A stretch of 64,000 bases of DNA from Mimachlamys varia (GCA_947623455.1 OX392530.1:250501-314500); one strand, 5' to 3'; counted from the stretch's first letter, positions 10,441-22,750 are shown. The notes: a model not told the origin generated them from the letters alone. Numbers and translations are program-made.

Positions 10441-11410
10441 CAATACTATGCTCCCAGTTAACATATGAACTGGCATATAGTATTATACCAAACGAATATA
10501 AACAGGTTACCGTATGGTTTTATGGGACAGCAAAATAAATGAAGTGGCAAAAGAAACCGTGTACTTAAAAACAAACAAGGAGGTTTAAATATGAATTGAT
10601 GTTGATTTAATTGTTTCAATTAAAAGAATTAAACTAATATATCGAATGATCCATAATGAAGTAGAGTCTTGGAATTCACTAAAAAGATATGTTTTGGTAA
10701 AATTGTTTCAAAACGGATTACATTAAATGTTAATGCACCAACACGAACAATTGAGAATTTAATAAAAATCCACCAAAATATTAAGAGGTATTTTTTACAT
10801 GTATATTGGCAAAACCTTAGAAAAAAATATCAATAGTCAATTCAGAATCTAGGGAATCATGCTATACTAATTAAAAGCAACCAAATCTGCTTCAATAGTA
10901 GGGTATTGAGTAGATTAAGATATATATATATTTGTCTATTGAAACCCAGTCTGAATAGCGTATAATAGTTTTATTAATTTGTGTATTTTTGGAAATTGTT
11001 GTTATAGTCTACCTCTCAGAGTTATTTTTCTTTGTTTTGTGGCGTCATAGTTCTTATGACGTCATTAAAAATGTTTGAATAAACAGTCTGAAGAGCTCCC
11101 ACCGATGGAGTGAAAGCGCTAAGTAATGTGTCCGTGTCGTTTTTTATTTTCACATGTATATATATATTTGGAATATCAAAGAACACAATTTTATTTCCTC
11201 AGAAGACCTATTCAGACATAAAAGAAACAAAAAACACATTTCAAAAGGTAATGAAATTTCAATTCCAAATTTCAGACGACCTATTATTCACTTATACGAA
11301 TAGCATATTGTTACTGAACAAATGTTTAAATTCGAGAAAACAAATCTTTATCAAACAGGTAAGACATAAAATCCCTTCTGAAGTGGAGTGAATAGTACAC
11401 ATTATATTTA
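10441..11410. other. no gene seen
   Basis: AT-rich sequence with a short TA run (about 10922) and one TGACGTCA palindrome near 11057. An open frame at 11110-11391 has no recognisable content and is not called. Confidence 0.6.
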
Positions 11411-11680
11411 GAATCAGAGAATACCAAAGCGTCAACAAAACCATAATCTTAACTCAAAATTGATTAAACTAGAGGCAAAGTAGGGACAAAGGATGTGTTT
11501 ACATGGAGACTGTTGTAATGTAAAAGTACAATATAATAAAACCAGGTGTTCCGAAAGAGCAAGCGTGTTCTGCTCTATCGACGACACCCGCAATGTAAAT
11601 CTCGGTCACATCCAAGTAAGCACCAATCCTCAAAATGAGATCCGAATAATCATTGTCAATCACAACAAGTAAGAATACTG
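11411..11680 (-). mobile_element. RT-family 3'-end fragment
   Basis: It starts agagaataccaaagcgtcaa and runs through the family's 3' region (accaggtgttcc, cgacgacacccgc). It is truncated near 11680, where a second copy begins in the same orientation. Confidence 0.85.
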
Positions 11681-11690
11681 AAATAAATAA

Positions 11691-11866
11691 GAGAATACCG
11701 AAGCGTTAACAAAATCATAATCCAAAATCGAGTAAACCAGGGACAAAATATGAACAAAGGAAACATTTACATGGAGAATCTTGTAAAAGTACAAGAGAAT
11801 AAGACCAGGTGTTCCGGGAGAGTAAGCGTCTTCTGCTTCATCGACGACACCCGCCATGTAAATCTT
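11691..11866 (-). mobile_element. second RT-family 3'-end fragment, head to tail with the previous one
   Basis: agagaataccgaagcgttaa at 11691 restarts the family's 3' end. It continues to cgccatgtaaatctt and stops. The two truncated copies in tandem differ at several bases, so they are not a recent duplication of one another. Confidence 0.8.
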
Positions 11867-12085
11867 CAAAGATATAAAATTAGGCGAAACGCTATCAATC
11901 ATTATTTAATTAGATAAGGATGTCAACTAAACACATTGCAGATGATATTATAAGAGGAAAATATATTCACTGCTCTAACTCCTACACTAAAATCACAAAT
12001 GTGATAAAGATCACGTAACACACACATATACTGCACCTCTTAAATTTGGTAATCGATACAGTATGCCGAAAAAATGAATTAAACT

Positions 12086-12129
12086 GCATCATACAGCTGT
12101 TTCGTCCTCCTAGGACTCTTCAGTGATGC
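12086..12129 (-). ncRNA. type I hammerhead ribozyme, copy 1 (intact core)
   Basis: On the minus strand, stem I GCATCA (12129-12124) pairs with TGATGC (12091-12086). The core CTGAAGA fits CUGANGA. Stem II is GTCC with GGAC around loop TAGGA, followed by GAA. Stem III is only two base pairs (A-U, C-G) closed by AGCT. The cleavage triplet is GTA, with the cut after 12092. All invariant hammerhead bases are present. The very short stem III matches the minimal type I form reported in Penelope-like elements and animal retrozymes, which tends to act as dimers. Confidence 0.88.
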
Positions 12130-12466
12130 TAGGGGCCAAAAGGTAGGAATCCAAAATTTCTAAACTAATGTAGAAGCAGAAGGGTCAGGTGCGTAAAACC
12201 CCTTTAATTTATTAATTTAGAAGTACAATTTAACTAGTTCTGTATAATTTCAAATCGTGTACTACGAAAATGTGTATATTAAGTACCGTGCCACTACTCA
12301 AATGAGATTAACTGTGGCTATGGAGGCTCCAGCAAACCTCGGGGACTAGAAAATCCACCAGCAGAATCTGCCACCCCCTATCATAAAGATCACGTAACAC
12401 ACACATATGCTGCACCTCTTAAATTTAGTAATCGATACAGTATGCCAAAAAAAAAAGAATTAAACT

Positions 12467-12510
12467 GCATCATACAGCTGTTTCGTCCTCCTAGGACTCT
12501 TCAGTGATGC
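12467..12510 (-). ncRNA. type I hammerhead ribozyme, copy 2 (intact core)
   Basis: It is base-for-base identical to the copy at 12086-12129, 381 bp away. A transcript through both copies would place two cleavage sites one monomer apart, which is what is needed to release a unit-length RNA. Confidence 0.88.
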
Positions 12511-12666
12511 TAGGGGCCAAAAGGTAGGAATCCAAAATTTCTAAACTAATGTAGAAGCAGAAGTGTCAGGTGCGTAAAACCCTTTTAATTTATTAATTTA
12601 GAAGTACAATTTAACTAGTTCTGTATAATTTCAAATCGTGTACTACGAAAATGTGTATATTAAGTA

Positions 12667-14934
12667 TATGCACATAGATATAGATGTGATGTGTTGGCAA
12701 TAGTTATAAACTGTACTATGTAATTAATATGATTAAATATCATTAATGGAGAATGTAGTATTGATGATGCTGAACATGAATCACATGATGTAGCTAAATT
12801 GTTGATGCACAATCAATGTTTATGAAAAAAGTGTATAACGATGTGTTTCGAATTGTAAATCAAAGGAGGGATAGCTTTTTATATCCATAGCTTGGTTCCA
12901 GAGAAGAAGTTACTTAACGCAAATGATCAAAGTTAGGGTGAATGGGGAAGGGAAGGGACGGGGTTCAGACATACAGTTTGTCCTTTTTTTTAGCTTCGTC
13001 CCATAGAAGAAGTCACCTAAGCCAGTATAGCTATGTAACCCTTCTCCACTCTAGTCAATCTCACCATTGGTGTAACGTTTTGAATATCGATTACCCAGGG
13101 ATGCTTTCGGCCGAAGGTCAATTTCTAAACAATACTTACAGAGAAGGGGTCGTTCAATAAATTGTTGACGGACGAGGAGAGTGGCGATACGGCATAAGCT
13201 AACATTCGTCCGAAAGACCAGGTAATACCTTACTTTTAATTTGATATCTGCACGATAATCTGATACTTTCTGATAATGATTTCACTAAAGAAGGGTAGCA
13301 GACATATACCAACTCCCGAATAACATTACCAGATTTCAATCTAGTACATGTAGTAGAAATCAAGACATTAAACCGATTGAAACACTGTGGAAACTTACAG
13401 GTAAATTAAATCCATTGCTCACCTTGAACACCTTGTTCAGGAGACAATATACATGTATCAAGCTTTTGGCCGGGAAGAGACATACTTGTAAAAAAAAAGA
13501 CCAAACATGTGAAAGAAAAATAAACTTGCAGGAATTGATATAGGATGTCATGGAAATAGAAAAAAAAACAATATTATTCTTGAGAACGAAAATTATCTAT
13601 CATTATGTAATGTTTTGCAAGAATCAGCAACATTTTTGTTATACAAACTGCTGTACTTTAAACTCTTATTCAATAGCTGCCACATAACTTCATTCCAGGA
13701 TTCATACCTTATACGTTCACCACATTTTAACAAGAGGAAACGCAAGTAAACTGTAAAATCCCTACACAATTGATCATGTAATAAAATCATACTCTGCTGT
13801 CTTTACCTACAGAAAATGTGCTATATTGTTTTTTGGGAAAAGAAGCGTACTTTCTTTTTCAAATGTAAAACAATCGTGCATTGCAATAGGTTAATCAGAT
13901 AGAAGATAATCAATAAAATGAAATGGAAAGAGTTTAGCTAAAATAATTAATATTGCATTATTTAATTGAAACCAATGTCAGAAAAGCTGCAGAAATGATT
14001 ATAATATTCCTGGACCAGGTTGATTTACCTTTGTAAAGATTTCCGCTGTCTTTTATGCTGTGTTCTTGACCGAGCTCTAACTTTCTTTTTCCTATACATC
14101 TTTTGTTTGAAATTTGCTGATCATGAATAAAACATTTAAAAGATAAATCACAAACATATGTTAAAACGCAGCTGGCTGTGCGTGCCACACATCATATCCT
14201 CTTAACTGTTTTAGCAATTTATTCATTTAAGTATTCTTCCATGAAATAATATTTCATATGAAGATAAAGTAAATATATTCCTTTAGCATCACATAGTTGT
14301 GAACGCAAGTTCATAACACAATGGATCATAACGTATTATAATAGTCAAAATGCAAAGTATGGTGCTAATTCAAATGAAGTTTCAATAACAGTTTGTCTAC
14401 GTATCTCCCTTAAAAAGAGTTGAAAAATGAAATAACTGGATATATCAGTATGACAATAATGCTCCTACTGACATTCAAAGGGAAGACAATTTTTGTGGTT
14501 TTTGTAATGTCCATTGCAGGCGGACAAGGCTCTGCAATGCTAGTCATACAGTAGGCCTACCATTTACTGACATTTTCAAAGTCAAATTCAACAAAAAAGT
14601 TAATCTGCATTAAATTAGCACTAAACCTGCATCTTATCATCATACAAATTCCAAATAACAGTTGAATATATGTATCCGTTAAAGAGTAAATGAACGGAAA
14701 CAAAAGTATGACGGAATGAAGGATAAGGGCAACACTATTATTCTCTGGCCATTTCATGTAAGTTTTGTATAAAGGGATATAACTCTCTCAAAATGGGTCG
14801 AAATGGGGAAATGACCCTGAACAACTAGATGATAATAGCCCATTGAAGAGAAGTTTCATCAAAATATGTCCGCAACTTATTAGATAGAATGTTACGGACA
14901 AAATATTTTATTTATCTCTGTTGAAATTTTTTCA
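12667..14934. other. no gene or clear repeat seen
   Basis: 2.3 kb of AT-rich sequence. Open frames here (12942-13160 +, 13958-14188 - and others) are short, lack splice-supported partners and have no recognisable motif. Confidence 0.6.
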
Positions 14935-15442
14935 AACTCCCACTCTTGGCTGAGCAAAAACCTTGCTAAATCTTTTAATTTCACTTTCAGATATACGACT
15001 ATGTGTTGTCTATAAATAACAAGAAGTTTGCTGACCATGTAGATCGTATATACCCTCTGATCTTGAAATCAAGGACACAACTTACTTTTTTTCATCAGCT
15101 TCTTACATCGATCTTGACCAAACTATGACCAACACGTGCAGCTTACAAATGTACTTCTAAGATGTACGATAAACGTGACGATTTCGATGTTCCTAACATG
15201 AACTACCCCTTTCGCAATAGTAACATCCCTCCTTTTCCAACCTATGGTGTTTATATGTAGCTTGCTTTGAATATCGATATGTTCGTGATAAATGTCGGCT
15301 GCCGATGAACACACTAACGGCACAGGGATTAGAGAGATACAGGTTGATGAATAATATGAGTTTCATGGTCGCCATCTTGGTCTCATTGACAGACAAATAG
15401 TTTGCATCATTGTATATGAAGATGGACGCTTTTACATAGATA
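14935..15442 (+). mobile_element. RT-family fragment (coding part, decayed)
   Basis: It begins in sequence equivalent to FNFTFRY, continues through the RIYP-like and YDKRDDF-like segments and the NIP..YGVYM segment, and ends at the equivalent of YEDGRF (gaagatggacgctttt, 15418). Several deletions and frame changes are present. It is continued at 15707 on the far side of an inserted hammerhead repeat. Confidence 0.75.
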
Positions 15443-15706
15443 CACATTTTTGTAGGACACGATTTGTAATTATACTTAACAAGTTTAATTTTACTTCTAA
15501 ATTCATAAATTAAATGGGTTTACGCACCTGACCCTGCTTCTACTTAAATTTAGAAATGTTGGATTCACACATTATTGCTCCTAACATCACTAAAGAGCCC
15601 TAGGAGGACGAAAGAGCTGTATGATGCAGTTTAATTCATTTGTTTGGCTTACTATATTTATTACTAAATTTAAAAGGTGCATCATATGTGTGTGTGACGT
15701 CATCTT
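15443..15706 (+). mobile_element. single hammerhead repeat unit inserted in an RT fragment
   Basis: It aligns over its whole length (from tacacatttt to gtgtgtgacgtcatctt) with the inverse of 12004-12285. RT-family coding sequence ends on its left, and the next part of that family (gctcattagtatgc) resumes on its right. One unit of about 264 bp therefore went into an existing RT copy. It carries the decayed ribozyme at 15584-15627. Confidence 0.78.
15584..15627 (+). ncRNA. decayed hammerhead ribozyme
   Basis: The layout is the same as in the intact copies. The core reads CTAAAGA (the invariant G is A), stem II has GCCC against GGAC (one mismatch), stem III loses its C-G pair, and the outer stem I pair is lost. 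It is predicted inactive. Confidence 0.8.
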
Positions 15707-15955
15707 GAAAATGCTCATTAGTATGCCTGCTTGTGATTGAGACTTGTGTCTCAGTTGTGACTTTGAGGCCTTGGCATTTACTTGATCTGACCTATGGTAT
15801 GGCGGGTGTCGTCGATGAAACAAAAGACGCCTACTCTTCCGGATCACTTGGTCGTATTCTCTAATAATTTTACAACGGTCTACATGTAAATCTTTCCTTT
15901 GTTCATATTTGGCTCTAGTATAATTGATTTTGAATTAAGGTTAATAATCATGTTT
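15707..15955 (+). mobile_element. RT-family 3' region (continuation after the hammerhead insertion)
   Basis: gctcattagtatgc is followed by ggcgggtgtcgtcgatgaa, gcctactcttccgga and the rest of the common 3' region to about 15955, where the last bases of the family's 3' end are missing. Confidence 0.8.
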
Positions 15956-16720
15956 CTTTTCTTAATCACTTTTAATTCACAATTGTTTTTGAAAAGAACA
16001 ACGACCCCTCTCGCATTCGTTCTATAATAATTAAAATAACAGTGAAGGCCCCGTTCATTTATTATAAATACCTGTTGCTCTTCGGTAAAATAAGTATACT
16101 GCCAACAGATCTAGAGTGCATTGCATTTTGTCGATTTTAAATAACAGGAGTCATCCTTGGCATTAACCACACCCCTGTCCTTTAAATTAAGTATCCATAG
16201 TTCCAAATCAAAGGAGCTAAGCATGCTCCCGTACATTAACTAGTAAAAATATTGTAATTCAAGAAAGATGATTGTGGTCCATATTTCGACATCGAAAGTC
16301 CATGTATGGGCGTCATTTTCACCATAAGTACACCTAAACCACTGAGACATGTAGAATTACCTACGTTAAGACAGAATCTAACCTGTAACAAACGCACCGG
16401 TTCCTAGCTCTCAGCTTACTTCGGTTAAGTTTGCTGCCCATAAACTGCGTAAGACCGTCGCAGTGGTGATAACTAGAGCGGCATTTCTTTGTTTGTTATT
16501 TTCATGGTCGGCACTTTTATGGAGGTCATATTTTCATTCCATATAAATGGGAAACAAGCTACGTCATAGGGCCAACTTTTTACAAGAGGAAAACTGTCGC
16601 TTCGAGGTACATTGTAAGTATTTGCTTAAATCTGAAGACATCTGATCTGTAACAGCTAGCGTGCGTTACATTCAGCGTGTTGTTAGAATAGAAGTCGTGA
16701 TTTAATGTGTCTTAAAAAAA
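15956..16720. other. no gene seen
   Basis: No supported exon or repeat. Moderately GC-richer patches occur around 16380-16480. Confidence 0.55.
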
Positions 16721-17066
16721 ATCAGAGAATACCAAAGCGTCAACAAAACCATAATCCGAACTCAAAATCGATTAAACTAGGGGCAAAATATGAACAAAGA
16801 AAAGATTTACATGGAGACCCTTATGAAAGTTCAAGAGATTAGGAGTATCATAGTCAACAAGTAAACACACTAATGAGCATACTCAAAAATTTCCATCTTC
16901 ATATCACTTAAAGATACAGAATATTTTTAAATGAGACAAAGATGGAGACCATACACCTTGCCCATAGTTCTGATCATCCTGCATCTCTCAAATCCTTTGT
17001 TCTTAGTTTGTTTGTCAGCTGTCGACATCGATCACGGAAATCACGATACCTAGACCTACAACACAG
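16721..17066 (-). mobile_element. RT-family fragment with internal deletion
   Basis: It starts at the family 3' end (agagaataccaaagcgtcaa at 16724). It then jumps from the middle of the 3' region (tacatggagacccttatgaa) directly to the coding end (gtcaacaagtaaacacacta), losing roughly 120 bp, and fades near cacgatacctaga. Confidence 0.8.
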
Positions 17067-18409
17067 TTTTAAGCAATTTCTTACCTCGAAGCGACTGTTT
17101 TGCACCCTGGGTCAGTTCCGATGACGAAAGTTGTTTCTCCATGTTGCATCTTTGTATGGCGTCTTCGAAAGAGATTGCTGATTACCTAGATTTGTGTCTC
17201 TTTTTACCTGCTTATCCCAACTGAGTCAAGCTCATTTTCTTTTTTTTTTAATAATTAGTTTATTTAAAAAACGAATGTACAACTATATGTTGTTATATTG
17301 TGTACCCTGTCCAGTCTGATTGTTATTATTCAACAACTGGTCCTTTTATAATATTTGCGTAAGGATTAATCAAGTACTACTGACCTTTGTTTTCTACAAA
17401 GGTCATTTTTCTTTTTCTGCGATATATATTTAGAGAAGACAGTGACGTATGACCCTGCTGAGCCTCGGTCTGGCTGTGTGGTCCTCTGTCTCTGCAAAAC
17501 AGCCGGTACCGACTGAGGCTACAGAAACAATACATTCTGATTACAGCACCCAAATAAAGACATAATAATGAAATATTAATGACGTCATTATTACCATGCT
17601 AACATTTGATAACTTAATTTATATTTCATAATAAGTAGAACCTGTAGTGTTTTCACGCATTTTGTCAATGTCCATAATTCGATTCATTTTGTCTTCATTG
17701 TTTGGTTAAATTTCGTCATGTTTCGTTTATTTGATCCGCTGCGTTGTTGATTTCTGATTTACTGGGCGGGGAATGCCAGGAACAACTGTAATAGTTCTTA
17801 ACTCCTTCACCCCTGAAATTTCATAATGGGCTATTCCAAACTTTGATTGGAAGATCTCAAGTGTGTTTTCAGGGGTGAGTGACTTAAACCCACATAAAAC
17901 ATAAGTTTTGTTTTACTTATATAAGTCCAGTAGGTATCTGAAAGGAATTATGTAAAGCATATTCTTATAGTAAGTAACTGTGGCAAAATTCAGTGTATCA
18001 CAAAAATGAAATAATGGAATACCAAGTAGTTCCATCGAAAAATTTTAGCATTTGAAACTAATCCGGATGCTAGAAGTAGATAGAAGGGTTTCAAATAGAT
18101 TTGTAGGCATATTAGCCAATCAAGCATGCCAGTATTTTAGGTTATTTTTCTGTCGTTATATATGTTTTAATTGGACTTATTGAATATTTAATTAAGTCTG
18201 GGTTTATGCTACAATGTACTTTACACACTTCAAACATAATTCATCATTTAATAGTCAAATCTGAACTGTTTGTAACTGCTAGTGTGTGGCATATAATTCT
18301 TTTGGAACGGAGAATCATTTTGTGTTAGTGGAAGGTAGTGTTTATCCGAAGTTTTGTAGCTAGGCCAATTAATATTTGTTTTCACAACCATTCTTTTTGT
18401 TAGTTTTTA
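17067..18409. other. no gene seen
   Basis: AT-rich sequence with a poly-T run near 17240 and one TGACGTCA palindrome near 17580. Nothing else is identifiable. Confidence 0.55.
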
Positions 18410-18800
18410 CATACATACCACAATACTGTGGTAATCATGCATATACCATCATTTTGTGGTAGCGACGCATATATCACCACCGCACATACACCACAATATT
18501 GTGGTAGCCATGCATATTTGTACCACTATACTTTGGTAACCAAGGAACACCACAATATTGTGGTAGCTATGCATATTTCTACCACTATACTTTGGTAACC
18601 AAGGAACACCACAATATTGTGATAGCCATGCATATTTGTACCACTATACTTTGGTAACCAAACATACACTACTACAATATACTGTGGTTGCCATGCATAA
18701 ACATAATTATGTACATGTACAAAGTACCACCATATGTTGGTTACCACACATAAACCACCATATTGTGGAACCATGCGTTAACCACTATACTGTGGTAATA
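18410..18800. repeat. about 60-bp tandem repeat with palindromic cores
   Basis: The palindrome ccacaatattgtgg recurs at about 18488, 18549 and 18608 (one base changed). It alternates with taccactatactttggta and the words catgcatatt. Outer copies are more decayed. The open frame on the minus strand is a by-product of the repeat. Confidence 0.85.
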
Positions 18801-19519
18801 TAATATAACCTCACACACACCATCATAGTTCGGTCATTATATAGACAACATCTAGTTGCTATCATCTTAGAAGCATTTGTGTTAATTTATACAATTATTA
18901 TCTTGTATCGTTGCTGCAGACCATCTTTTCTGAAAGTCACCAATTGGAATATGTTTGTTTCATCTGGTTTTCTCAAAACATTCTTAATATGTCGTTCTTT
19001 TTTATAGAATATTGGATAGACACCCTGTTTCCGTCATTAGGTGTAAGTTATCAAAACTCAAATTAATGATGAATTCAAGCATAGAAGTTTTCCATATCAC
19101 CCTTTTTAGAAATGATTTGTAGCGGATGTTTTACAGTTTGTATTGTGTACCTCATTAGGAACGAATTTGTTCTTCAAATGTATTTACAACGAATGCCAAA
19201 AGTAAACAAACTTGATGATAAGGATCAGGGTATTGTCTACCTTAGTGTGACTGTATTTACCAGGAAAAATTGACATGACTGATATCTGGACTGTAATTGT
19301 TTTTCTTATGTGTTGTGTCAATTGGTCATTTAACAAATGTTGTTTCATAACAAAGGAAGCCCTACTTACACATTGAGTGGTTCTTCGAAAAATAAAATAC
19401 TATTTAACGATGCTGCTATATTACAATCGTTCATGATACTGGTCAGTACACAAGACGCGGACCTCGTCTTTATGGATAACGAAACTGCACATAGACCCTT
19501 GTAACCAACATTTTATCAC
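18801..19519. other. no gene seen
   Basis: AT-rich sequence without supported features, up to the RT fragment at 19520. Confidence 0.5.
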
Positions 19520-20360
19520 TGGCTCTGCTAATTGCTCAACCAAGCCTTTATCTTAACTACTTACTACCATTAAATCAGGTCTTCAGACTTATTGTGATAC
19601 TGTATACTCCAGGAGTGGAATCAACTGGATGTGGATTTGAAAAACTCAAAGATCTTTTGATTAGTCTTAAGCAACCCTTCCAACCTAAAATGATTTTTCG
19701 ATCAAAATATTTGATTTGTCCACCTTGTACACTTCCATACCACAAACTAAACTGAAAGAAAGTCTTTGATCTCTCGTTATGAGAGCTTACTTTTCCAAGA
19801 AAGGCGGACGACGATACAGATATATTGTAGTGAACTGTCTTGGAACATACTTTGCGCAAATTTTGAAACACACTAAAGAAGATATAGTATAAATGGTTTA
19901 ATTCCTGGTTGATAATCTTTTTGTTGAGTTTGGAGGAAAGATTTCCCAACAGAATGTTGACATGTTCCCATGAAAACAAAGTGTGCCCCACTCTTAGTTG
20001 ACTTGCTATTGTTTGCTTACGAAGCTGAATTTGCGGAAGAGCTCATCAGGACAGGTAACAAAAACTTTGCCAAATCTTTTAATTTCACTTTCAGAAATTT
20101 CGACGATATATCAAATTACTATACACGGATTCAAAAGATGCAGGTTGATCATGAACTATGAGCAAATTTTATGGTCGCCATCTTCGTCTCATTGAGAAAC
20201 ATTTTGTATCTTTGTGTTATATAAAGAGGTTTAAGTATGCTTAGTGTCATTACACTAACTTACTTGATGTTTACTTGGAAGTGACGAAGACGCGGAAGAC
20301 GCTTACTCTTCCGGAACACCTGGTCTTATTCTCTTGAACTTTTGCAGGAGTCTCCATGTA
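19520..20360 (+). mobile_element. RT-family fragment, the longest in the window
   Basis: It includes the part equivalent to the RT fingers (ggctctgctaattgctcaa onward), then TKCAPLLVDLLLFAYEAEF and NFAKSFNFTFRNFDD in one frame (19970-20160), then the 3' region (gcttactcttccggaacacc). The family's aspartate motif is FRYIDD; here it reads FRNFDD. Several stops and a deletion between the palm segment and the C-terminus show it is dead. The 3' end is cut short near 20360. Confidence 0.82.
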
Positions 20361-20934
20361 ATTTAGTTCGTAATTTGAGACCATCTCCCTGTGAATATGA
20401 CCATCATCGGCAGAGAGGGGTACATGTTTTACTAGGATAGCTGTCATGTCGTTAATTCCTATATTAATTACGGGGGTTTACCATATCGGCAATTGTGCTT
20501 GCACCTGCGTCAAACCTGCTTTCCCCATTACGGTCATAATTTGCATACTGTCATGAAACAGATAACTGTTTCAACTTTGGAATTTGAATAATGTTTTTGT
20601 CAGGGTAAAGTAAATCCCGTCTACCTCGGTTTGAAGGGCAATAACTCCTTGAATGTAGACTATACAAAGCCGCGAGACCACTAGCCAAACGTTTACAATC
20701 TACCAAATATCATTAAATCCGATCAACGAGCATCAAATTGTGAGAACGAGCACGGTTATGTACCGGATGTATGTATCGGAAGTCACGTATGCGCTAGATT
20801 GTTAAAATAAAACTAATAATGTTTAGAACGTGGAGGTATTTGGAAGTCTAAGACGTGTATGGATGTGAACAGAAACACATTTGTACTTTTAATAGTCAGA
20901 ATTAATAAAAGGTCTTAAATTGTTTGTTAATATC
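20361..20934. other. no gene seen
   Basis: Mixed-composition sequence between two RT fragments, with nothing identifiable. Confidence 0.5.
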
Positions 20935-21230
20935 GCTGGCTATTCTCATTGCTCAGCCAAGCAACTATCAAAAACTTCTTACTACCATATCTAGCACTAT
21001 TAAATCAGGGCTTCAGTCTTATTGTGACAAAGATTTACATAGTGGGTGTCGTCGATGAAGCAGAAGACGCTTACTCTTCCGGAACACCTGGTCTTATTCT
21101 CTTGTTCTTTTACGAGAGTCTCCATGTAAATCTTTCATTTGTTTCTATTTTGCCCCTAGTATAATTGATTTTGAGTTGGGATTATGTTTGTTTGACGCTT
21201 TGGTACATGTATTCTCTGATTTTGTTTTTG
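20935..21230 (+). mobile_element. RT-family fragment with a large internal deletion
   Basis: An upstream coding piece (ggctattctcattgctcagc, to ttattgtgac at 21028) is fused directly to the 3' region (aaagatttacatagtgggtg). It ends with the shared gacgctttggta and attctctgattt. Over 1 kb of the element is missing, so it is either a deletion derivative or a template-switch product. Confidence 0.8.
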
Positions 21231-22629
21231 TATAGATAATATTTGGGATTTTAAGGTTGATTTCCGGGTATATTTGGGTAACTTTTAAATTCTAGTAGAT
21301 CTAGTATTGGAGTCATAAGGATGTTTCTAAATCGTTCATTTGGTTAGTATACAGTCGAGACTGTCTTACATCATTAATAAAAAAACCTGTCATTAATTGT
21401 GAAGTGACTCTAGATCTCTCCTTGTTTATTACCATATCAACTGACCTGTAAACTAATGAGAAAAGAAAACTTATGATTTTTAAAATTGTTTTAAAAAATG
21501 ATTTATTAATAAATACAAACTTTTACAAGAAAATTTAGGAATGTTCATAAGATTATAATCATTGAACATTATTGACTAGTTAAAACAAACAAAACTTGAA
21601 AATGTCTCGTATTATCCTAAATTGTATTTAAGATCAGACACAAGATTTACTGAGATTTAAATTACTTTGATCTTTCCATGTCAACAATTGTTATTTTGGT
21701 TATTTTGCTCAAGTTCACTACAACATAAGACAGTGTTTCATTCAAATGTACAATACTATCCAGAATGTCTGAATAGTCCGACACAATTGCAAATAATTTC
21801 AACTTTAAAAGAATTTCGTTGGCCTCGGCTACTGTTGGAGTTTCTCTAGTGTTGTCATATGCACAGTTTTCATTGTCACTATCATCACTGTCCTTGTCTA
21901 CTGTTTGATAAGTGCTTCAGAATTTCACTAGGCGTGAATACCCAAATCGACTGAATTGTGTCACATGAGTGGGTTAAACTATCGATATTCACCAAGGCTT
22001 TGAACGAACAATCGAACACATAACTTGGCAATTTATTTTATTTTCTAAATTACGCATTTATTAATTAAGATATTTATTCTATTTTGGGGAAAATCCTTAG
22101 GCTGGATTACGCTGTATTGTTAAGGTTAATTTTTCAATCAAAGTGATGTTTTTACGAATTATTTTTATAATGTTAACTGATTTTCCGTGGTGAAGCTACA
22201 TCTACATTTTCATTGTAAACAACTTTTTTATATTAAATCTGCTTGTTCTGAGAGGTTTGTACGGGTATTGAGAATATAGTGGAAGGTATTGAGTGATACA
22301 AGAGAAGGAATGGAAGATTTTGTAGTTGTTATCCATTCATTTAAAAACCGAAAGCTGGTGATTTAACAATATTTACTTATTTACAAAGAAGGATAGAAAC
22401 AAATAAAAATCTAAAGTTCATTCATGTTCCTAATCCAATTATTGAAATTATTAATCCCGGTCTTATTTGAGTAGGATCACTGCCCAAAAGATAGTGAATT
22501 ACATGTAGTATGACTTTATTCAGTATGTGGATATTTCAGTCTAAAGCCAAGTATACGTCACGTGTCATAGAAATGGTCCAGGGGCAGACGATTCCATTTT
22601 GGGTCCAGTCCAGTGAGTTTGTTTCCCAC
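21231..22629. other. no gene seen
   Basis: AT-rich, with nothing supported on either strand. Confidence 0.5.
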
Positions 22630-22750
22630 CTTTTGGTCCCTAGCATCACTGAAGAGTCCTAGGAGGACGAAACAGCTGTATGATGCAGTTTTAATTAATT
22701 TTGTCGGCATACTGTATCTATTACTTATGTGTGTGTTACGTCATCTTTAC
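22630..22750 (+). mobile_element. partial hammerhead repeat unit with intact ribozyme
   Basis: It aligns with the inverse of the 12004-12666 units from ccttttggtccctag to gtgtgttacgtcatctt, with a deletion between tctattac and ttatgtgtg. The 5' half of the unit is missing. It contains the intact ribozyme at 22643-22686. Confidence 0.8.
22643..22686 (+). ncRNA. type I hammerhead ribozyme, copy 4 (intact core)
   Basis: It is identical in all 44 positions to the minus-strand copies at 12086 and 12467. Stem I is 22643-22648 with 22681-22686, the core CTGAAGA is 22649-22655, stem II is 22656-22668, and the cleavage triplet is GTA 22678-22680. Identity across loci 10 kb apart, in repeats otherwise diverged, suggests selection for the ribozyme or recent spread. 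Confidence 0.87.

Larger units (their letters stand above)
12004..12666 (-). mobile_element. retrozyme-like repeat: two direct copies, each with a hammerhead ribozyme
   Basis: Two nearly identical segments, 12004-12285 and 12383-12666, are separated by a 97-bp unique spacer (period about 380 bp). Each carries an identical hammerhead ribozyme on the minus strand (12086-12129 and 12467-12510). There is no open frame. Non-autonomous repeats of 170-400 bp with tandem type I hammerheads are known in animals as retrozymes, proposed to spread through circular RNA. The arrangement here could be about 1.75 monomers of 380 bp, or two flanking copies around a short internal part. The exact element ends and target duplication are not clear. 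Confidence 0.8.
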
